A model generated the notes under the pieces. That model did not search any database. It had not been told where the DNA came from and saw nothing but the letters and a program-made list of their open reading frames with translations. The translations under genes and the position numbers were made by a program. A stretch of DNA of 64,000 nt from Prevotella sp. (GTDB taxonomy: Bacteria; Bacteroidota; Bacteroidia; Bacteroidales; Bacteroidaceae). This document shows, piece after piece, positions 15,748 to 25,498 of this stretch (the first letter of the stretch is position 1; each line of letters starts with the position of its first letter). The stretch is taken from contig JAFYZT010000031.1 in assembly GCA_017548605.1 (NCBI GenBank), positions 1 through 64,000 on the forward strand. The letters are read 5' to 3'.

Positions 15748-18126
15748 ATGAACAAACGACATACATCAGTTATCCTTTTCCTGCTCCTGGCATTTACCGC
15801 CACAGCACAGCAAGCCCTCATGCGCATCTGGGACAAGGCACCAGCCACGTATTTCGAAGAGTCGATGGCCCTGGGCAACGGCAAACTGGGCGCATTGGTA
15901 TATGGTGGCACCGACGTGAACACCATACAACTGAACGACATCACCATGTGGACAGGAAAGCCCGTGGACCAAGAGGAAGACAAAGGTGCATCGCGATGGA
16001 TTGCTCCCATCCGCGAAGCACTGTTTGCCGAGGATTATGCCAAGGCCGACTCGTTGCAGCTACATGTGCAAGGGCACAACTCGCAGTTCTATCAACCTCT
16101 GGCCACCCTGCTCATCACCGACAAGAACCCCGGTGCAGTGAGTGGTTACCGCCGCACGCTCGACCTCGACAGCGCACTTTGCCACGACCATTACACACAA
16201 GGAGGACATGTCATACATCGCGAATATTTCGCTTCCCATCCCGACCAATGCATAGCCATACGACTGTGCAGTGACAGCCCACAGACCATCAACTGCGACA
16301 TCGCCCTCACCTCGCTCGTACCACACAACACACGGGGACGAGGTTCACAGCTCACCATCATGGGACATGCCGTGGGTGACCCTAACGAGAGTATTCATTT
16401 CTGTGGCATCCTCACCGCCAAGAGTAGAGACGGAGAGGTGAATGCCAAAGACTCAATCATCCACGTGACAGGAGCCTCCGACCTCACCCTCTACTTCGTC
16501 AACGAGACCTCGTTCAACGGATTCCGACAGCACCCCGTGTCACAAGGAGCACCTTATCTGGAACGAGCCATTGACGAGGCATGGCACCTGGTGAACTACA
16601 GTTACGAAGAACTGCGCCAGCGCCATGTGGATGACTATCGGCAGTTCTATACACGCATGAGCCTGAACCTTGAAGGGGCGCGTGAAGACAACACACGTAC
16701 TACCGCCGAACAGCTGAAAGCATACACTGACGGACAGGAAAGCAACCCCTATCTGGAAACGCTCTATATGCAGTTCGGCAGATACCTGCTCATCTCCTCC
16801 TCACGCACTGAGGGCGTGCCGGCCAACCTGCAAGGACTATGGGCACCACAACTCTATTCTCCCTGGCGCGGCAACTACACCGTGAACATCAACCTCCAAG
16901 AGAACTACTGGCACGCCGAAGTGGCCAACCTCGGCGAGATGACCATGCCCCTGAATGCATTTGTGAGTGCACTGGCCGAGAACGGACAGCATACCGCCAA
17001 GAACTATTACGGAATAGAGCAGGGATGGTGCTCGTCGCACAACTCCGACATCTGGGCGATGACCAACCCCGTGGGTGAGAAAAACGAGAAGCCCGAATGG
17101 GCCAACTGGAACATGGGAGGCGCATGGCTCGTCAACACCCTCTGGGACCATTATCTGTTCAGCGCTGACAAGGACTACCTGCGCCGTACCGCCTATCCCC
17201 TGATGAAAGGAGCCGCCGAGTTCTGCCTGGCATGGCTTATCCCGAACCCCAACCACCCTGAAGAACTGATTACCGCCCCGAGCACTTCGCCAGAAAACGA
17301 ATATGTCACCGACAAAGGCTACCACGGCATGACCTGTTACGGGGGCACTGCCGACATGGCCATCATCCGCGAGTTGCTGACCAATACGGAAGCGGCGGCT
17401 ACGGTCCTGGCCATCGATGAAAAGTTAAGACAACAGATACGCGCAACACTGTCCCGTCTGCACCCCTACCAGACAGGCCGTCGCGGTAACCTGCAGGAGT
17501 GGTACCACGACTGGTCCGACTACGATGAGCACCACCGCCATCAGTCACACCTCATCGGTCTATATCCCGGCAGCCACATCACATACTCCGACACCGATCT
17601 GGCGGCTGCCTGTCGTCGGACGTTGGAGATAAAAGGCGACGCAAGCACAGGATGGAGCACCGGCTGGCGCATCAACCTCTGGGCACGCCTGCACGACGGG
17701 GAGCACGCCTACCGCGTTTTCAGAAAGCTGCTTACCTATGTAACACCCGACAAATATGACGGTCCCGACAAACGATGGTCGGGCGGCACATATCCCAACC
17801 TGTTCGATGCTCATCCGCCGTTCCAGATAGACGGTAATTTCGGCGGTACAGCCGGAATATGCGAGATGCTCATCCAGAGCCGACCGGGCGTGATAGAGCT
17901 GTTGCCTGCCCTGCCCTCATCGTGGTCGTCGGGCAGTGTCAAAGGGCTGCGTGCCCGTGGCGGCTACGAGGTGGACATGACATGGGAGAACGGCAGGATT
18001 ACCTTGGTCACCCTCCGCAACACACATCCCGGCAGCGTCACCGTCAGGGGCAACGGCACCCACAAGAACATCCGTTTCAAGAAAGGAAACACATCAGAAT
18101 CATTCTCAATATATCCTGAGCGATGA
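15748..18126 (+). CDS. GH95 alpha-L-fucosidase
   Basis: The 792-residue protein has a signal peptide ([16 protein letters not shown]) and then matches GH95 along its length. By comparison with Bifidobacterium AfcA, the catalytic residues are Asn380 and Asn382 ([10 protein letters not shown]), general acid Glu516 (PSTSPENEY) and Asp695 ([15 protein letters not shown]). GH95 enzymes remove alpha-1,2-linked fucose (some act on L-galactose) from host or plant glycans by an inverting mechanism. The start at 15748 gives the signal peptide; the frame extends 18 codons further back. The stop overlaps the ATG of an AraC regulator (ATGA). No SusC/SusD pair is nearby, so this is not a standard utilisation locus. 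Confidence 0.93.
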   Translation: MNKRHTSVILFLLLAFTATAQQALMRIWDKAPATYFEESMALGNGKLGALVYGGTDVNTIQLNDITMWTGKPVDQEEDKGASRWIAPIREALFAEDYAKADSLQLHVQGHNSQFYQPLATLLITDKNPGAVSGYRRTLDLDSALCHDHYTQGGHVIHREYFASHPDQCIAIRLCSDSPQTINCDIALTSLVPHNTRGRGSQLTIMGHAVGDPNESIHFCGILTAKSRDGEVNAKDSIIHVTGASDLTLYFVNETSFNGFRQHPVSQGAPYLERAIDEAWHLVNYSYEELRQRHVDDYRQFYTRMSLNLEGAREDNTRTTAEQLKAYTDGQESNPYLETLYMQFGRYLLISSSRTEGVPANLQGLWAPQLYSPWRGNYTVNINLQENYWHAEVANLGEMTMPLNAFVSALAENGQHTAKNYYGIEQGWCSSHNSDIWAMTNPVGEKNEKPEWANWNMGGAWLVNTLWDHYLFSADKDYLRRTAYPLMKGAAEFCLAWLIPNPNHPEELITAPSTSPENEYVTDKGYHGMTCYGGTADMAIIRELLTNTEAAATVLAIDEKLRQQIRATLSRLHPYQTGRRGNLQEWYHDWSDYDEHHRHQSHLIGLYPGSHITYSDTDLAAACRRTLEIKGDASTGWSTGWRINLWARLHDGEHAYRVFRKLLTYVTPDKYDGPDKRWSGGTYPNLFDAHPPFQIDGNFGGTAGICEMLIQSRPGVIELLPALPSSWSSGSVKGLRARGGYEVDMTWENGRITLVTLRNTHPGSVTVRGNGTHKNIRFKKGNTSESFSIYPER

Positions 18127-19004
18127 ACAATCATCAACTGACAAATGCCACTGTGGCATTGGCCAAGCAAGAGCTGGAAGGCGGCCATTACATCGATGAC
18201 GACCTCGTGCTCTATGACCGTTTCGAAGACCTTCCACTACCGAAGGACCCACGACGCATCAACTGTCTCTTCGTGGCCTTGTGTCTGGAGGGGACGGCTC
18301 AATACATGGTCGATACGTTGGAGTACCAGGCACAAAAGAACGATGTCATCATCATCAATGCCGGTCATGTCACCAACAACTATACCCTCAGCAGCGACTG
18401 CCGGGGTATCGCTATCATGTGCTCGAACAATTTTTTCCAAGAAATTGTCATGGAGATACATGAGATATCTTCACTTTTCCTTTTTGTGCAGTCGCATCCT
18501 ATGTTCCACATCAAGGAAGAAACGGCACAGACCTTCGTTGAATATTTCAACCTGATACAGCGGAAAGTAAAAGACAGCTCACACCGTTTCCGCAAGGAAC
18601 TGGTCACCGTGTTGCTCAAGAGCATGCTTTACGACATCGGCAATGAGATTTACCAGCTACAACTGAGCACCAACAACAAGCAGACAAGGGCGGAAAAGAT
18701 TTTCTATGATTTCATACAGTTGTTACAAGAGCATTTCCGCTATGAGCGAAGGGTAAACTGGTATGCCGGACAACTGAACATCACGCCCAAATACCTCAGC
18801 GAGTCGGTGAAACAGGTGAGCAAGCGACCGCCTAACGACTGGATAGACCGTTACGTCATCATGGAGATACGCGTGCTCCTGAAAAATTCCACCATGAGCA
18901 TCAAAGAGATAGCGCAGGAACTGCATTTCCCCAACCAGTCGTTCCTCGGCAAATATTTCAAGGAACACGTTGGCATGTCACCGTTGAAGTACAGGAAAGG
19001 GTGA
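18123..19004 (+). CDS. AraC-family transcriptional regulator
   Basis: The 293-residue protein has an N-terminal cupin-like sensing half (about 25-110; [18 protein letters not shown]) and a C-terminal AraC pair of helix-turn-helix motifs (about 200-290: [18 protein letters not shown], then [12 protein letters not shown] and [16 protein letters not shown]). Its ATG lies in the GH95 stop (ATGA), so it is translated from the same message. It probably responds to a sugar freed by the fucosidase, but this is inferred only from the coupling. There is no membrane segment. Confidence 0.9.
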   Translation: MNNHQLTNATVALAKQELEGGHYIDDDLVLYDRFEDLPLPKDPRRINCLFVALCLEGTAQYMVDTLEYQAQKNDVIIINAGHVTNNYTLSSDCRGIAIMCSNNFFQEIVMEIHEISSLFLFVQSHPMFHIKEETAQTFVEYFNLIQRKVKDSSHRFRKELVTVLLKSMLYDIGNEIYQLQLSTNNKQTRAEKIFYDFIQLLQEHFRYERRVNWYAGQLNITPKYLSESVKQVSKRPPNDWIDRYVIMEIRVLLKNSTMSIKEIAQELHFPNQSFLGKYFKEHVGMSPLKYRKG

Positions 19005-19148
19005 CGAGTGTTGAGTGTTGAATTTTGAGTGTTGAATGGTCGCTTCGCGATTACGATTTATCAATGAAGAATTTATAATTCATAATTCGTCATTCGTAAT
19101 CGCTTCGCGATAATTCAACATTCATCATTCAACATTCAACATTCCTAA
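19005..19148. repeat. GTTGAAT/ATTCAAC heptad array with CGCTTCGCG hairpins
   Basis: The gap between the AraC gene and the minus-strand DUF3109 gene holds GTTGAAT-like repeats at its left end, ATTCAAC/CATTCAAC at its right, and TCGCTTCGCGA twice (about 19042 and 19101) between runs of AATTCATAATTC type. The whole is roughly inverted-symmetric and could act as a two-way terminator. Related sequence recurs at 22.1 and 25.9 kb. No gene is seen. Confidence 0.65.
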
Positions 19149-19718
19149 TTCTTCAAGCTGTTTATACCATGCTTCGCCAAATCGGCGGATGAGCGGTTCC
19201 TTGAGAAATTGGTATATGCGGATGTTTTTCTTTCTGCCTAATGTCACGGCATCCTGACAGATGGCCCATCGATGGTAGTTCAGTCCCACCATGCCATTAG
19301 AGAACCTTTTTTCGCGAATGGGATAAAGCGAGCAACTGATGGGCTTGCACCAACGCGTCTTCCCCTCACGGAATACTTTTTCCAAAGCACAAAGGCAACA
19401 GCCCTTTTCGTGGCACGTAAACACACAGTCTTTGTTTCCCACGATACTCGTCACGAGGTCGCCGTCGCGGTCAGTATAAACCACTCCCTGTCGGTCAATC
19501 ACCGACTGTGCCTCAGCCGCAAGGTGCGGCCAAGCCTCATCGAGAGCCTGTTCCAACTCACCCACCTCGTCGAGAGTCACCGGTGCTCCCGCGTCTCCTT
19601 CCACGCAGCAGGCACCATGACAACTATCGAGGTCGCAGCAAAAAAACTCCGTCAGGATGTCAGACGAGAGCAGCACGTCGCCCACCTGCATGATAGGAAG
19701 CATTCGTTGTTTGTCCAT
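19125..19718 (-). CDS. DUF3109 family cysteine-rich protein
   Basis: This 197-residue protein matches DUF3109 (PF11307), a Bacteroidetes family of unknown function. Cysteines are conserved in CCDLDSCHGACC, DCVFTCHEKGCCLC, WCKPISCSLYPIR and WAICQDA, suggesting a bound metal or iron-sulphur cluster. There is no signal peptide, so it should be cytoplasmic. It begins 3 bp after ung, pointing to one transcript gpmI-ung-DUF3109. Its last codons read into the ATTCAAC repeat array. Confidence 0.88.
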   Translation of the reverse strand: MDKQRMLPIMQVGDVLLSSDILTEFFCCDLDSCHGACCVEGDAGAPVTLDEVGELEQALDEAWPHLAAEAQSVIDRQGVVYTDRDGDLVTSIVGNKDCVFTCHEKGCCLCALEKVFREGKTRWCKPISCSLYPIREKRFSNGMVGLNYHRWAICQDAVTLGRKKNIRIYQFLKEPLIRRFGEAWYKQLEELGMLNVE

Positions 19719-19721
19719 TGC

Positions 19722-20387
19722 TTACCACACTATGGGTTGCATGCCATGTTCCGCCAAATAGCGGTTGGCCTGTGAAAAATGGTGATTACCGAACCACCCT
19801 CCCCTATTGGCCGACAATGGCGACGGGTGTACCGACTCCAGCACCAGGTTCTTCGTTTTGTCAATCATGTAACTCTTGCCTCTGGCATAACCACCCCACA
19901 GCATATAAACGATATGCTCACGTTCGGTGGCCAATGCACGTATGGCAGCATCCGTGAATGAACGCCATCCCAATTGGGAGTGGCTGTTGGCCTGGTGGGC
20001 CCTGACGGTGAGTGTGGCATTGAGCAGAAGTACCCCCTGGTCAGCCCAACGCGTGAGATTACCCGTGGTTGGTATGGGGGAGCCGAGGTCGTCGTGTATC
20101 TCCTTGAAGATATTCTGCAGCGACGGAGGGAAGGGTACCCCGTCGCATACAGAGAAACTCAGTCCATGGGCCTGACCCGGCTCATGATAAGGGTCTTGAC
20201 CGATAATCACCACTTTCACCTGGTCAAAAGGACAGCGGTCGAAAGCATTGAAAATCAGTCGTCCGGGAGGAAAGCATTCATGGGTACGGTATTCAACCCT
20301 TACCGCCTCGGTGAGCGACGTGAAATAGGGTTTGTCGAACTCACCTTGCAGTCGTGCCTTCCATGAAGGATCGATACGCACATCCAT
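19722..20387 (-). CDS. ung: Uracil-DNA glycosylase
   Basis: The 221-residue family 1 enzyme shows the water-activating motif GQDPYHEPGQAHGLSFSV (about residues 63-80), the LLLNATLTV segment and the minor-groove loop HPSPLSANRG (about 187). It excises uracil from DNA to start base excision repair. Length and start (MDVRIDPSWK) are normal for the family. It is upstream of DUF3109 with a 3 bp gap and downstream of gpmI, separated by a repeat-filled gap. Confidence 0.97.
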   Translation of the reverse strand: MDVRIDPSWKARLQGEFDKPYFTSLTEAVRVEYRTHECFPPGRLIFNAFDRCPFDQVKVVIIGQDPYHEPGQAHGLSFSVCDGVPFPPSLQNIFKEIHDDLGSPIPTTGNLTRWADQGVLLLNATLTVRAHQANSHSQLGWRSFTDAAIRALATEREHIVYMLWGGYARGKSYMIDKTKNLVLESVHPSPLSANRGGWFGNHHFSQANRYLAEHGMQPIVW

Positions 20388-20540
20388 GGTTTTTGAGAAG
20401 TTAAGAAGTTATGAAGTTAAGGAGTTAAAGAAGTTAAGCCATTACCCTGCAGGCATATCTCTTGCCCCATGCTCCTTGCCCCTTGCCCCTTTTTTACTCC
20501 CTCCCTTTGGGAGGGCTGGGGTGGGTGCCTACTACTATGA
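20388..20540. repeat. Composite gap: GTTAAGG repeats, TTGCCCC repeats, G-rich palindrome
   Basis: From about 20396 GTTAAGAA/GTTAAGGA repeats run into GTTAAGCCATTACCCTG (shared with 14.06 kb). Then TTGCCCC heptads (20461-20490), then a palindromic element with CTCCCTTTGGGAGGG and GGGAGGGCTGGGGTGGG (20509-20525, a four-run G-quadruplex motif). Three repeat families are thus stacked in one 150 bp gap between gpmI and ung. Confidence 0.75.
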
Positions 20541-22061
20541 TTAATTGTCACTGATGAGGTTCTCACCCGTCATGTCGGCAGGCTGCTCCAGTCCCATGAT
20601 ATGGAGGATGGAGGGAGCCACGTCGGCCAGTCGTCCGTTTTTCACCTTTGCGCTGTTATTGTCGGTCACATAGATGAAGGGCACGGGGTTGAGCGAGTGG
20701 GCCGTATTGGGCGTACCGTCTTCGTTGACAGCATTGTCGGCATTGCCGTGGTCGGCGATGATGATGGCCTCGTAGCCGGCAGCCTTGGCAGCCTCTATCA
20801 CATCGTGTACACAGTGGTCGACGGCCCATACCGCCTTGGCGATGGCATGGTACACACCCGTGTGACCCACCATATCACCATTGGCGAAGTTCACCACAAT
20901 GAAGTCGTATTTCTCTGTTTTGATGGCTTCCACCAGTTTGTCCTTCACCTCGTAGGCACTCATTTCGGGCTTGAGGTCGTAGGTGGCCACCTTGGGCGAC
21001 GGCACGAGGACACGGTCCTCACCCTCAAAAGGAGCCTCACGTCCACCATTGAAGAAGAACGTTACATGGGCATATTTCTCCGTCTCAGCGGTATGCAACT
21101 GTTTCTTACCCAGTTTGCTGAGGTATTCGCCCAACGTATCCTCCACATTCTCTTTGGGGAAGAGGATATGCACGCCCTTGAAATTGGCATCATACGGCGT
21201 CATGCAGTAGTACTGCAGGTCGGCGATGGTGTGCATGCCCGCCTCGGGCATATCCTGTTGTGTGAGCACGTGGGTAAGCTCCTTGGCACGGTCGTTGCGG
21301 AAATTGAAGAAGATAACCACATCACCTTCCTGGATTGTTCCATCGATGGTACTGTTGTTGATGGGTTTGATAAACTCATCGGTCACACCTTCTTCATAGC
21401 TCTCCTCCATGGCCTTCACCATGTTGTCGCTCTGTTTGCCCTTACCTTCAACGAGCAAGTCGTAAGCCTCTTTCACCCTTTCCCAGCGCTTGTCGCGGTC
21501 CATGGCGTAGAAACGACCTACGATACTGGCGATATGCGCATCGTTGGCCTGACATACCTGTTCCAACTGGCTGATGAATCCGACGCCACTCTTCGGGTCG
21601 GTGTCGCGGCCATCCATGAAACAGTGAACGAAGGTCTGCTTCAACCCATATTCCTTGCCTATCTCCACCAAGCGGAACAGATGGTCGAGTGATGAATGCA
21701 CGCCACCATCGGAAGTGAGGCCCATGAGATGCAGTTTCTTGCCTTTTTCCTTGGCGTAGGTGTAGGCACTGACTATCTCCTTGTTTTTCAATATCGACCC
21801 GTCGCGACAGGCACGGTTGATTTTCACGAGGTCTTGGTACACCACACGTCCGGCACCGATGTTGAGGTGTCCCACCTCCGAGTTGCCCATCTGTCCGTCG
21901 GGCAGACCCACGTCTTCGCCCGAAGCAGCCAACTGTGAGTGGGCACTTACTGCGTTGAGATAATCCAGATAAGGAGTGGGGGTATTGAAAATCACGTCAC
22001 CCTCACCATGTTTGCCGATACCCCATCCATCGAGTATCATCAAAAGAGCTTTTTTTGCCAT
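20541..22061 (-). CDS. gpmI: 2,3-bisphosphoglycerate-independent phosphoglycerate mutase
   Basis: The 506-residue protein is a full-length iPGM of the alkaline phosphatase fold. It has [11 protein letters not shown] at the N-terminus with the metal-binding Asp, the catalytic Ser motif [17 protein letters not shown] (about 57-74), [20 protein letters not shown] and the C-terminal metal site [10 protein letters not shown]. It interconverts 3- and 2-phosphoglycerate in glycolysis using manganese. It is first in a minus-strand set with ung and DUF3109. Confidence 0.97.
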   Translation of the reverse strand: MAKKALLMILDGWGIGKHGEGDVIFNTPTPYLDYLNAVSAHSQLAASGEDVGLPDGQMGNSEVGHLNIGAGRVVYQDLVKINRACRDGSILKNKEIVSAYTYAKEKGKKLHLMGLTSDGGVHSSLDHLFRLVEIGKEYGLKQTFVHCFMDGRDTDPKSGVGFISQLEQVCQANDAHIASIVGRFYAMDRDKRWERVKEAYDLLVEGKGKQSDNMVKAMEESYEEGVTDEFIKPINNSTIDGTIQEGDVVIFFNFRNDRAKELTHVLTQQDMPEAGMHTIADLQYYCMTPYDANFKGVHILFPKENVEDTLGEYLSKLGKKQLHTAETEKYAHVTFFFNGGREAPFEGEDRVLVPSPKVATYDLKPEMSAYEVKDKLVEAIKTEKYDFIVVNFANGDMVGHTGVYHAIAKAVWAVDHCVHDVIEAAKAAGYEAIIIADHGNADNAVNEDGTPNTAHSLNPVPFIYVTDNNSAKVKNGRLADVAPSILHIMGLEQPADMTGENLISDN

Positions 22062-22362
22062 ATTTATTGAGTTTGTAAGTTTTTATTGAATGTGGAATTT
22101 GGAATGTTGAATGTTGAATTGTCGCTTCGCGATAAAGAATTATGGAATGTGGAATGATCATTCTTTTTCGGCTGCGAAATTACAAAAAAAACGTGAAATG
22201 GCCTTGCTTGGATGCGAAAAATATAAGTAGAGGGGGCAAAAGGGAGAGAGGACACTCATTGATGGTTAAATGATGTTAAATTAATGATACTATACATGTA
22301 GAAAACCACAAAACTCCCTTATATTTGCAGTTAATAAACGAGAGTTATAGTAGAAAGCATAA
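22062..22362. repeat. Intergenic gap with GTTGAAT repeats and CGCTTCGCG
   Basis: From 22085 to 22165 the gap carries GGAATGTTGAATGTTGAATTG-like heptads plus TCGCTTCGCGATAA (about 22122), related to the 19.0 kb array. The rest is AT-rich and holds the divergent start regions of gpmI and the gene at 22363. No small gene is apparent. Confidence 0.55.
22320..22327 (+). promoter_or_regulatory. -7 box for the lipoprotein hydrolase gene
   Basis: TATATTTG, 35 bp before the ATG at 22363. No clear -33 element is seen. Confidence 0.5.
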
Positions 22363-22986
22363 ATGACCACCAAAAAAAGTATCAATATTCTCCTCTTCCT
22401 CTTGGCTTTGTTGCCCATTGTCATTGGTTGCGGGGGTATTGACGGCGAACGATGCATCATGCCAGCGGGCACCTCTTTGCAGACAGGCGACGTGGTTTTC
22501 CGTCGCGGTGGCGGATTCACCAGCCATGCCGTGTTGTTGGCAGACCGCAATGGTCATTATTCACATTGTGGCATAGTGGTCGACTCGGCCGGTGTGAAAA
22601 TGATTGTCCATTCCGTTCCTGGAGAGCCCGATTTCGAGGGTGATGAAGATCGTGTGAAGATGGACCGCCCGGAGTGGTTTTTCTCCAACCAGTTCGCCAA
22701 TGCCGGTGAGATATGCCGACCGAAAGATTCCCTGGTGGCCAAACAAGCAGCCGACTACGCGCTACGAGCCTATCACAGGCATACGCTCTTCGACCATGAC
22801 TACGACAGCAATGATACCACGAAGCTCTACTGCACCGAGTTGGTGGTCAGGTCCTACGAAGCAGCAGGCATACGGCTTACGGGAGCACCCACACATGAGT
22901 TTCACCTGCCCGCCGTGAACACTGTCTGCTGGTTACCTTCCGATTTAAGAAACTCGTCATACTTAGAGACGACTATATTTTTTTAA
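22363..22986 (+). CDS. Lipoprotein of the permuted papain-like (YiiX/YebB) family
   Basis: The 207-residue protein has a lipoprotein signal (LLPIVIGC, Cys about 23), then a circularly permuted NlpC/P60-like fold (PF05708 type). It reads TGDVVFRRGGGFTSHAV and YSHCGIVV with the catalytic His, then TKLYCTELVVRSYEAAGI with the catalytic Cys. Relatives are thought to cut amide or ester bonds in cell wall peptides or lipids; the substrate here is unknown. It is followed after 20 bp by a DUF4878 lipoprotein gene, probably cotranscribed. Confidence 0.8.
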   Translation: MTTKKSINILLFLLALLPIVIGCGGIDGERCIMPAGTSLQTGDVVFRRGGGFTSHAVLLADRNGHYSHCGIVVDSAGVKMIVHSVPGEPDFEGDEDRVKMDRPEWFFSNQFANAGEICRPKDSLVAKQAADYALRAYHRHTLFDHDYDSNDTTKLYCTELVVRSYEAAGIRLTGAPTHEFHLPAVNTVCWLPSDLRNSSYLETTIFF

Positions 22987-23006
22987 CTTTATAAACACTT
23001 ACAACA

Positions 23007-23423
23007 ATGAGAAAATTTTTAGGCTTTTTCGCTGCTATCGCAGCTGTGGCATTCATGAGTTGCAGCGGTGGTGCTAATGGTGCTGCCACTCCGACCGAAC
23101 TGGCTGAACAGTCAATGAAGTGCATCCAGAACAAGGACTACAAAGGCTATGTTGACCTGATGAACTTCCCCGAGACCATGAAGAAAGAGGAAGTAGATCA
23201 ACAGAAACAGATGTACGTGAACATGATGGAGAACAAGATGCAGGAGTCGGTTGAAAAGGCCGGTGGCATCAAGGAATTCAAGGCAGCCAGCGAAGAGAAC
23301 GTGACCGACACTACCGCTACTGTGAAGGTGAACGTTACCTACGGCAACGACTCTACCGCCGTACAGGATGTACAGTGTGTGAAGGCCAAGGATGGCAGTT
23401 GGAAACTGAAGAACAACAAGTAA
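23007..23423 (+). CDS. DUF4878-like lipoprotein
   Basis: The 138-residue protein has a lipoprotein signal (AAVAFMSC, Cys about 19) and a small NTF2-like domain: ATPTELAEQSMKCIQNKDY at its start and a C-terminal beta strand KAKDGSWKLKNN. This is the DUF4878 pattern, found in many Bacteroidetes lipoproteins with no known activity. A strong hairpin terminator follows at 23452, so the transcript probably starts before the gene at 22363 and ends here. Confidence 0.8.
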   Translation: MRKFLGFFAAIAAVAFMSCSGGANGAATPTELAEQSMKCIQNKDYKGYVDLMNFPETMKKEEVDQQKQMYVNMMENKMQESVEKAGGIKEFKAASEENVTDTTATVKVNVTYGNDSTAVQDVQCVKAKDGSWKLKNNK

Positions 23424-23451
23424 TCATCAACCTAACTCACACCTTGTGTAT

Positions 23452-23490
23452 ATCGGGCTTGGCCTTGGGGTCAGGCCCGATTTGTTCTTC
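23452..23490 (+). terminator. Hairpin terminator
   Basis: ATCGGGCTTGGCC (23452-23464) pairs with GGTCAGGCCCGAT (23469-23481) over 13 positions with two G-U pairs and a TTGG loop, followed by TTGTTCTTC. Confidence 0.75.
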
Positions 23491-23503
23491 ATAGCGACAA
23501 GTG

Positions 23504-25435
23504 ATGCCCATCAACAACGCCATACAGGAACTACAGCGCCAGCGGTTGTTACTCGAGATAGAGTACAACTGCGAAAAGGAGGCCTACCGTCGTCAGACCG
23601 AGACGATGGGCCTGGCACGTCAGGTGAAGCGTGGCGATGCGTGGTATCCCATCCGCGTGGGTAAGAGCTATTGGAACTCTCTCAACCAACTGTCGTTGGA
23701 GGTGTTCCGTACTGATGACGAGGAAATCACCCATAACTTTGAATACGGCCGACCCGTTTGTTTGTTCCGTGTGGAGGAGCATGAGGGTAAGACGGAGATA
23801 CGTTATGCGCAGCATCCGGGCATGGTGAACTATGTCGATGGCGACCGTTTGGTGATGATGCTGCCCGACGAAGCCACCGTGGTGGAATGGCAGCAGCGCG
23901 ACCATGTGGGAATACAGCTCTTTTTCGACGAGACATCCTATAAGTTGATGTTCGAAGCTCTCGGCCGTGTGATGCAGGCCAAAGGCAACCGCCTGGCCTA
24001 CCTGCGCGACTTGTTCTATTCACATCAGCAGGTCGAACGCTTTCATTTCGAACCGCTTCGTTTCCCCTGGCTCAACGTCACTCAGGAACAGGCCGTCAAC
24101 GAGGTGCTCCGCGCCAAGGACGTGCTCGTGATACATGGTCCACCGGGTACGGGGAAGACGACGACCCTTGTCGAAGCCATCGACGAGACACTGCGGCGCG
24201 AAAGTCAGGTATTGGTATGCGCCCAAAGCAATATGGCCGTGGACTGGATAGCGGAGCAGCTGGTGGACCGGGGCATCAATGTGCTGCGCATCGGCAACCC
24301 TACTCGCGTCAACGATAAAATGCTCAGCTTTACGTACGAGAGGCGTTTCGAGGCCCATCCCGACTATCCCCAACTGTGGAGTATACGCAAGACCATACGC
24401 GAGATGCGCGGTCAACGCCGCAAGAACGGCGAAAGCTACCACCAACGGCTCGACCGTCTGAAATCAAGAGCCACGGAGATTGAGTTGCGCATACACCATG
24501 AGCTGATGGACAGTGCACGCGTCATCGCCAGCACCTTGGTGGGCGCCGCCAACCGCCTGCTCGACGGGCAGCGTTTCGGCACCCTGTTCATCGACGAGGC
24601 GGCACAAGCCCTCGAAGCCGCCTGCTGGATACCTATCCGACGAGTGTCGCGCGTGGTCTTCGCTGGTGACCATTGCCAGTTGCCGCCCACGGTGAAGAGT
24701 ATCGCCGCCCTGAAAGGCGGTCTGGGCAAGACACTCATGGAACGCATCGTGGAGAACAAGCCCGAAGTGGTGACACTTCTTCAGGTGCAATACCGTATGC
24801 GCGAAGAAATCATGCGTTTCTCGTCACGGGAGTTCTACCACGGCAAGGTAGCCACCGCGCCGCAGGTGAGCCACCGCAGCATCCTTGACTACGATGAAGC
24901 CATCACATGGATAGACACCTCCGACCGCAATTTCCATGAGGCATTCGTGGGTGAGACCTTCGGACGCATCAATAAAGAAGAGGCCGAACTGACCCTTGAC
25001 ACCCTTGAACAATACTACGCCAGGATAGGCAAGCAACGCATCCTCGACGAGCGCATCGACGTAGGTATCATCTCACCTTACCGCGCCCAAGTGCAGTACC
25101 TCAGACGGCAGATACGCAAGAAGGAATTCTTCAAGCCCTACCGCCACCTCATCACCGTAAACACCGTTGACGGGTTCCAAGGGCAGGAACGTGACATCAT
25201 CCTCATCTCCCTTGTACGGGCCAACGATGAGGGACAGATAGGCTTCCTGCGCGACCTGCGCCGCATGAATGTGGCCATCACCCGTGCACGCATGAAACTC
25301 ATCATCCTGGGCGATGCCCACACCATGACCCGACACCCCTTCTATCGACGACTGTATGAATATGTAGGGGCAGGGAGCAAGGAGCAGGATAGGGAGCAAG
25401 GGGCAGGGGGCAAGGGGCAGGAAAATAGTCCATAA
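23504..25435 (+). CDS. Superfamily 1 helicase (UPF1/IGHMBP2-like)
   Basis: The 643-residue protein has Walker A GPPGTGKTTTLVEAI (about residue 210), motif II FIDEAAQALE, motif III VVFAGDHCQLPPT, motif IV/V NTVDGFQGQERDIILISLVR and motif VI MNVAITRARMKLIILGD, the Upf1-like SF1B arrangement seen in bacterial AAA_11/AAA_12 proteins. It should translocate on RNA or DNA; the role is unknown. The ATG at 23504 is preferred over the adjoining GTG at 23501. The last 25 or so residues (GAGSKEQDREQGAGGK) are not helicase sequence but translated GGGGCAA heptads, so a repeat array has moved the stop codon. Confidence 0.9.
   Translation: MPINNAIQELQRQRLLLEIEYNCEKEAYRRQTETMGLARQVKRGDAWYPIRVGKSYWNSLNQLSLEVFRTDDEEITHNFEYGRPVCLFRVEEHEGKTEIRYAQHPGMVNYVDGDRLVMMLPDEATVVEWQQRDHVGIQLFFDETSYKLMFEALGRVMQAKGNRLAYLRDLFYSHQQVERFHFEPLRFPWLNVTQEQAVNEVLRAKDVLVIHGPPGTGKTTTLVEAIDETLRRESQVLVCAQSNMAVDWIAEQLVDRGINVLRIGNPTRVNDKMLSFTYERRFEAHPDYPQLWSIRKTIREMRGQRRKNGESYHQRLDRLKSRATEIELRIHHELMDSARVIASTLVGAANRLLDGQRFGTLFIDEAAQALEAACWIPIRRVSRVVFAGDHCQLPPTVKSIAALKGGLGKTLMERIVENKPEVVTLLQVQYRMREEIMRFSSREFYHGKVATAPQVSHRSILDYDEAITWIDTSDRNFHEAFVGETFGRINKEEAELTLDTLEQYYARIGKQRILDERIDVGIISPYRAQVQYLRRQIRKKEFFKPYRHLITVNTVDGFQGQERDIILISLVRANDEGQIGFLRDLRRMNVAITRARMKLIILGDAHTMTRHPFYRRLYEYVGAGSKEQDREQGAGGKGQENSP
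25368..25425. repeat. GGGGCAA/GGGAGCAA heptads at the helicase 3' end
   Basis: Units GGGAGCAA, GGAGCAGGATA, GGGAGCAA, GGGGCAG and GGGGCAA repeat through the last codons of the helicase gene. The reverse complement family (TTGCCCC) is at 20461-20490. Confidence 0.75.
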
Positions 25436-25437
25436 AT

Positions 25438-25498
25438 CCTCTTGTTTACCTTTTTACCTATTTACCCTTTTACTTTTTTACCTTTTTACCTTTCAACA
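25438..25498. repeat. TTTTACC heptad array
   Basis: About eight irregular units of TTTTACC/TTTACCT fill the gap between the helicase and the small gene at 25499. The same family is inverted at 8.94 kb and present at 46.25 and 59.83 kb. Confidence 0.8.

Noticed and set aside
20601..21692. Long plus-strand open frame (363 codons)
   Set aside because: It is the reverse of gpmI, whose motifs are complete. The plus frame has no recognisable protein features.
25442..25498. N-terminal extension of the 25499 protein
   Set aside because: The codons are translated TTTTACC heptads.
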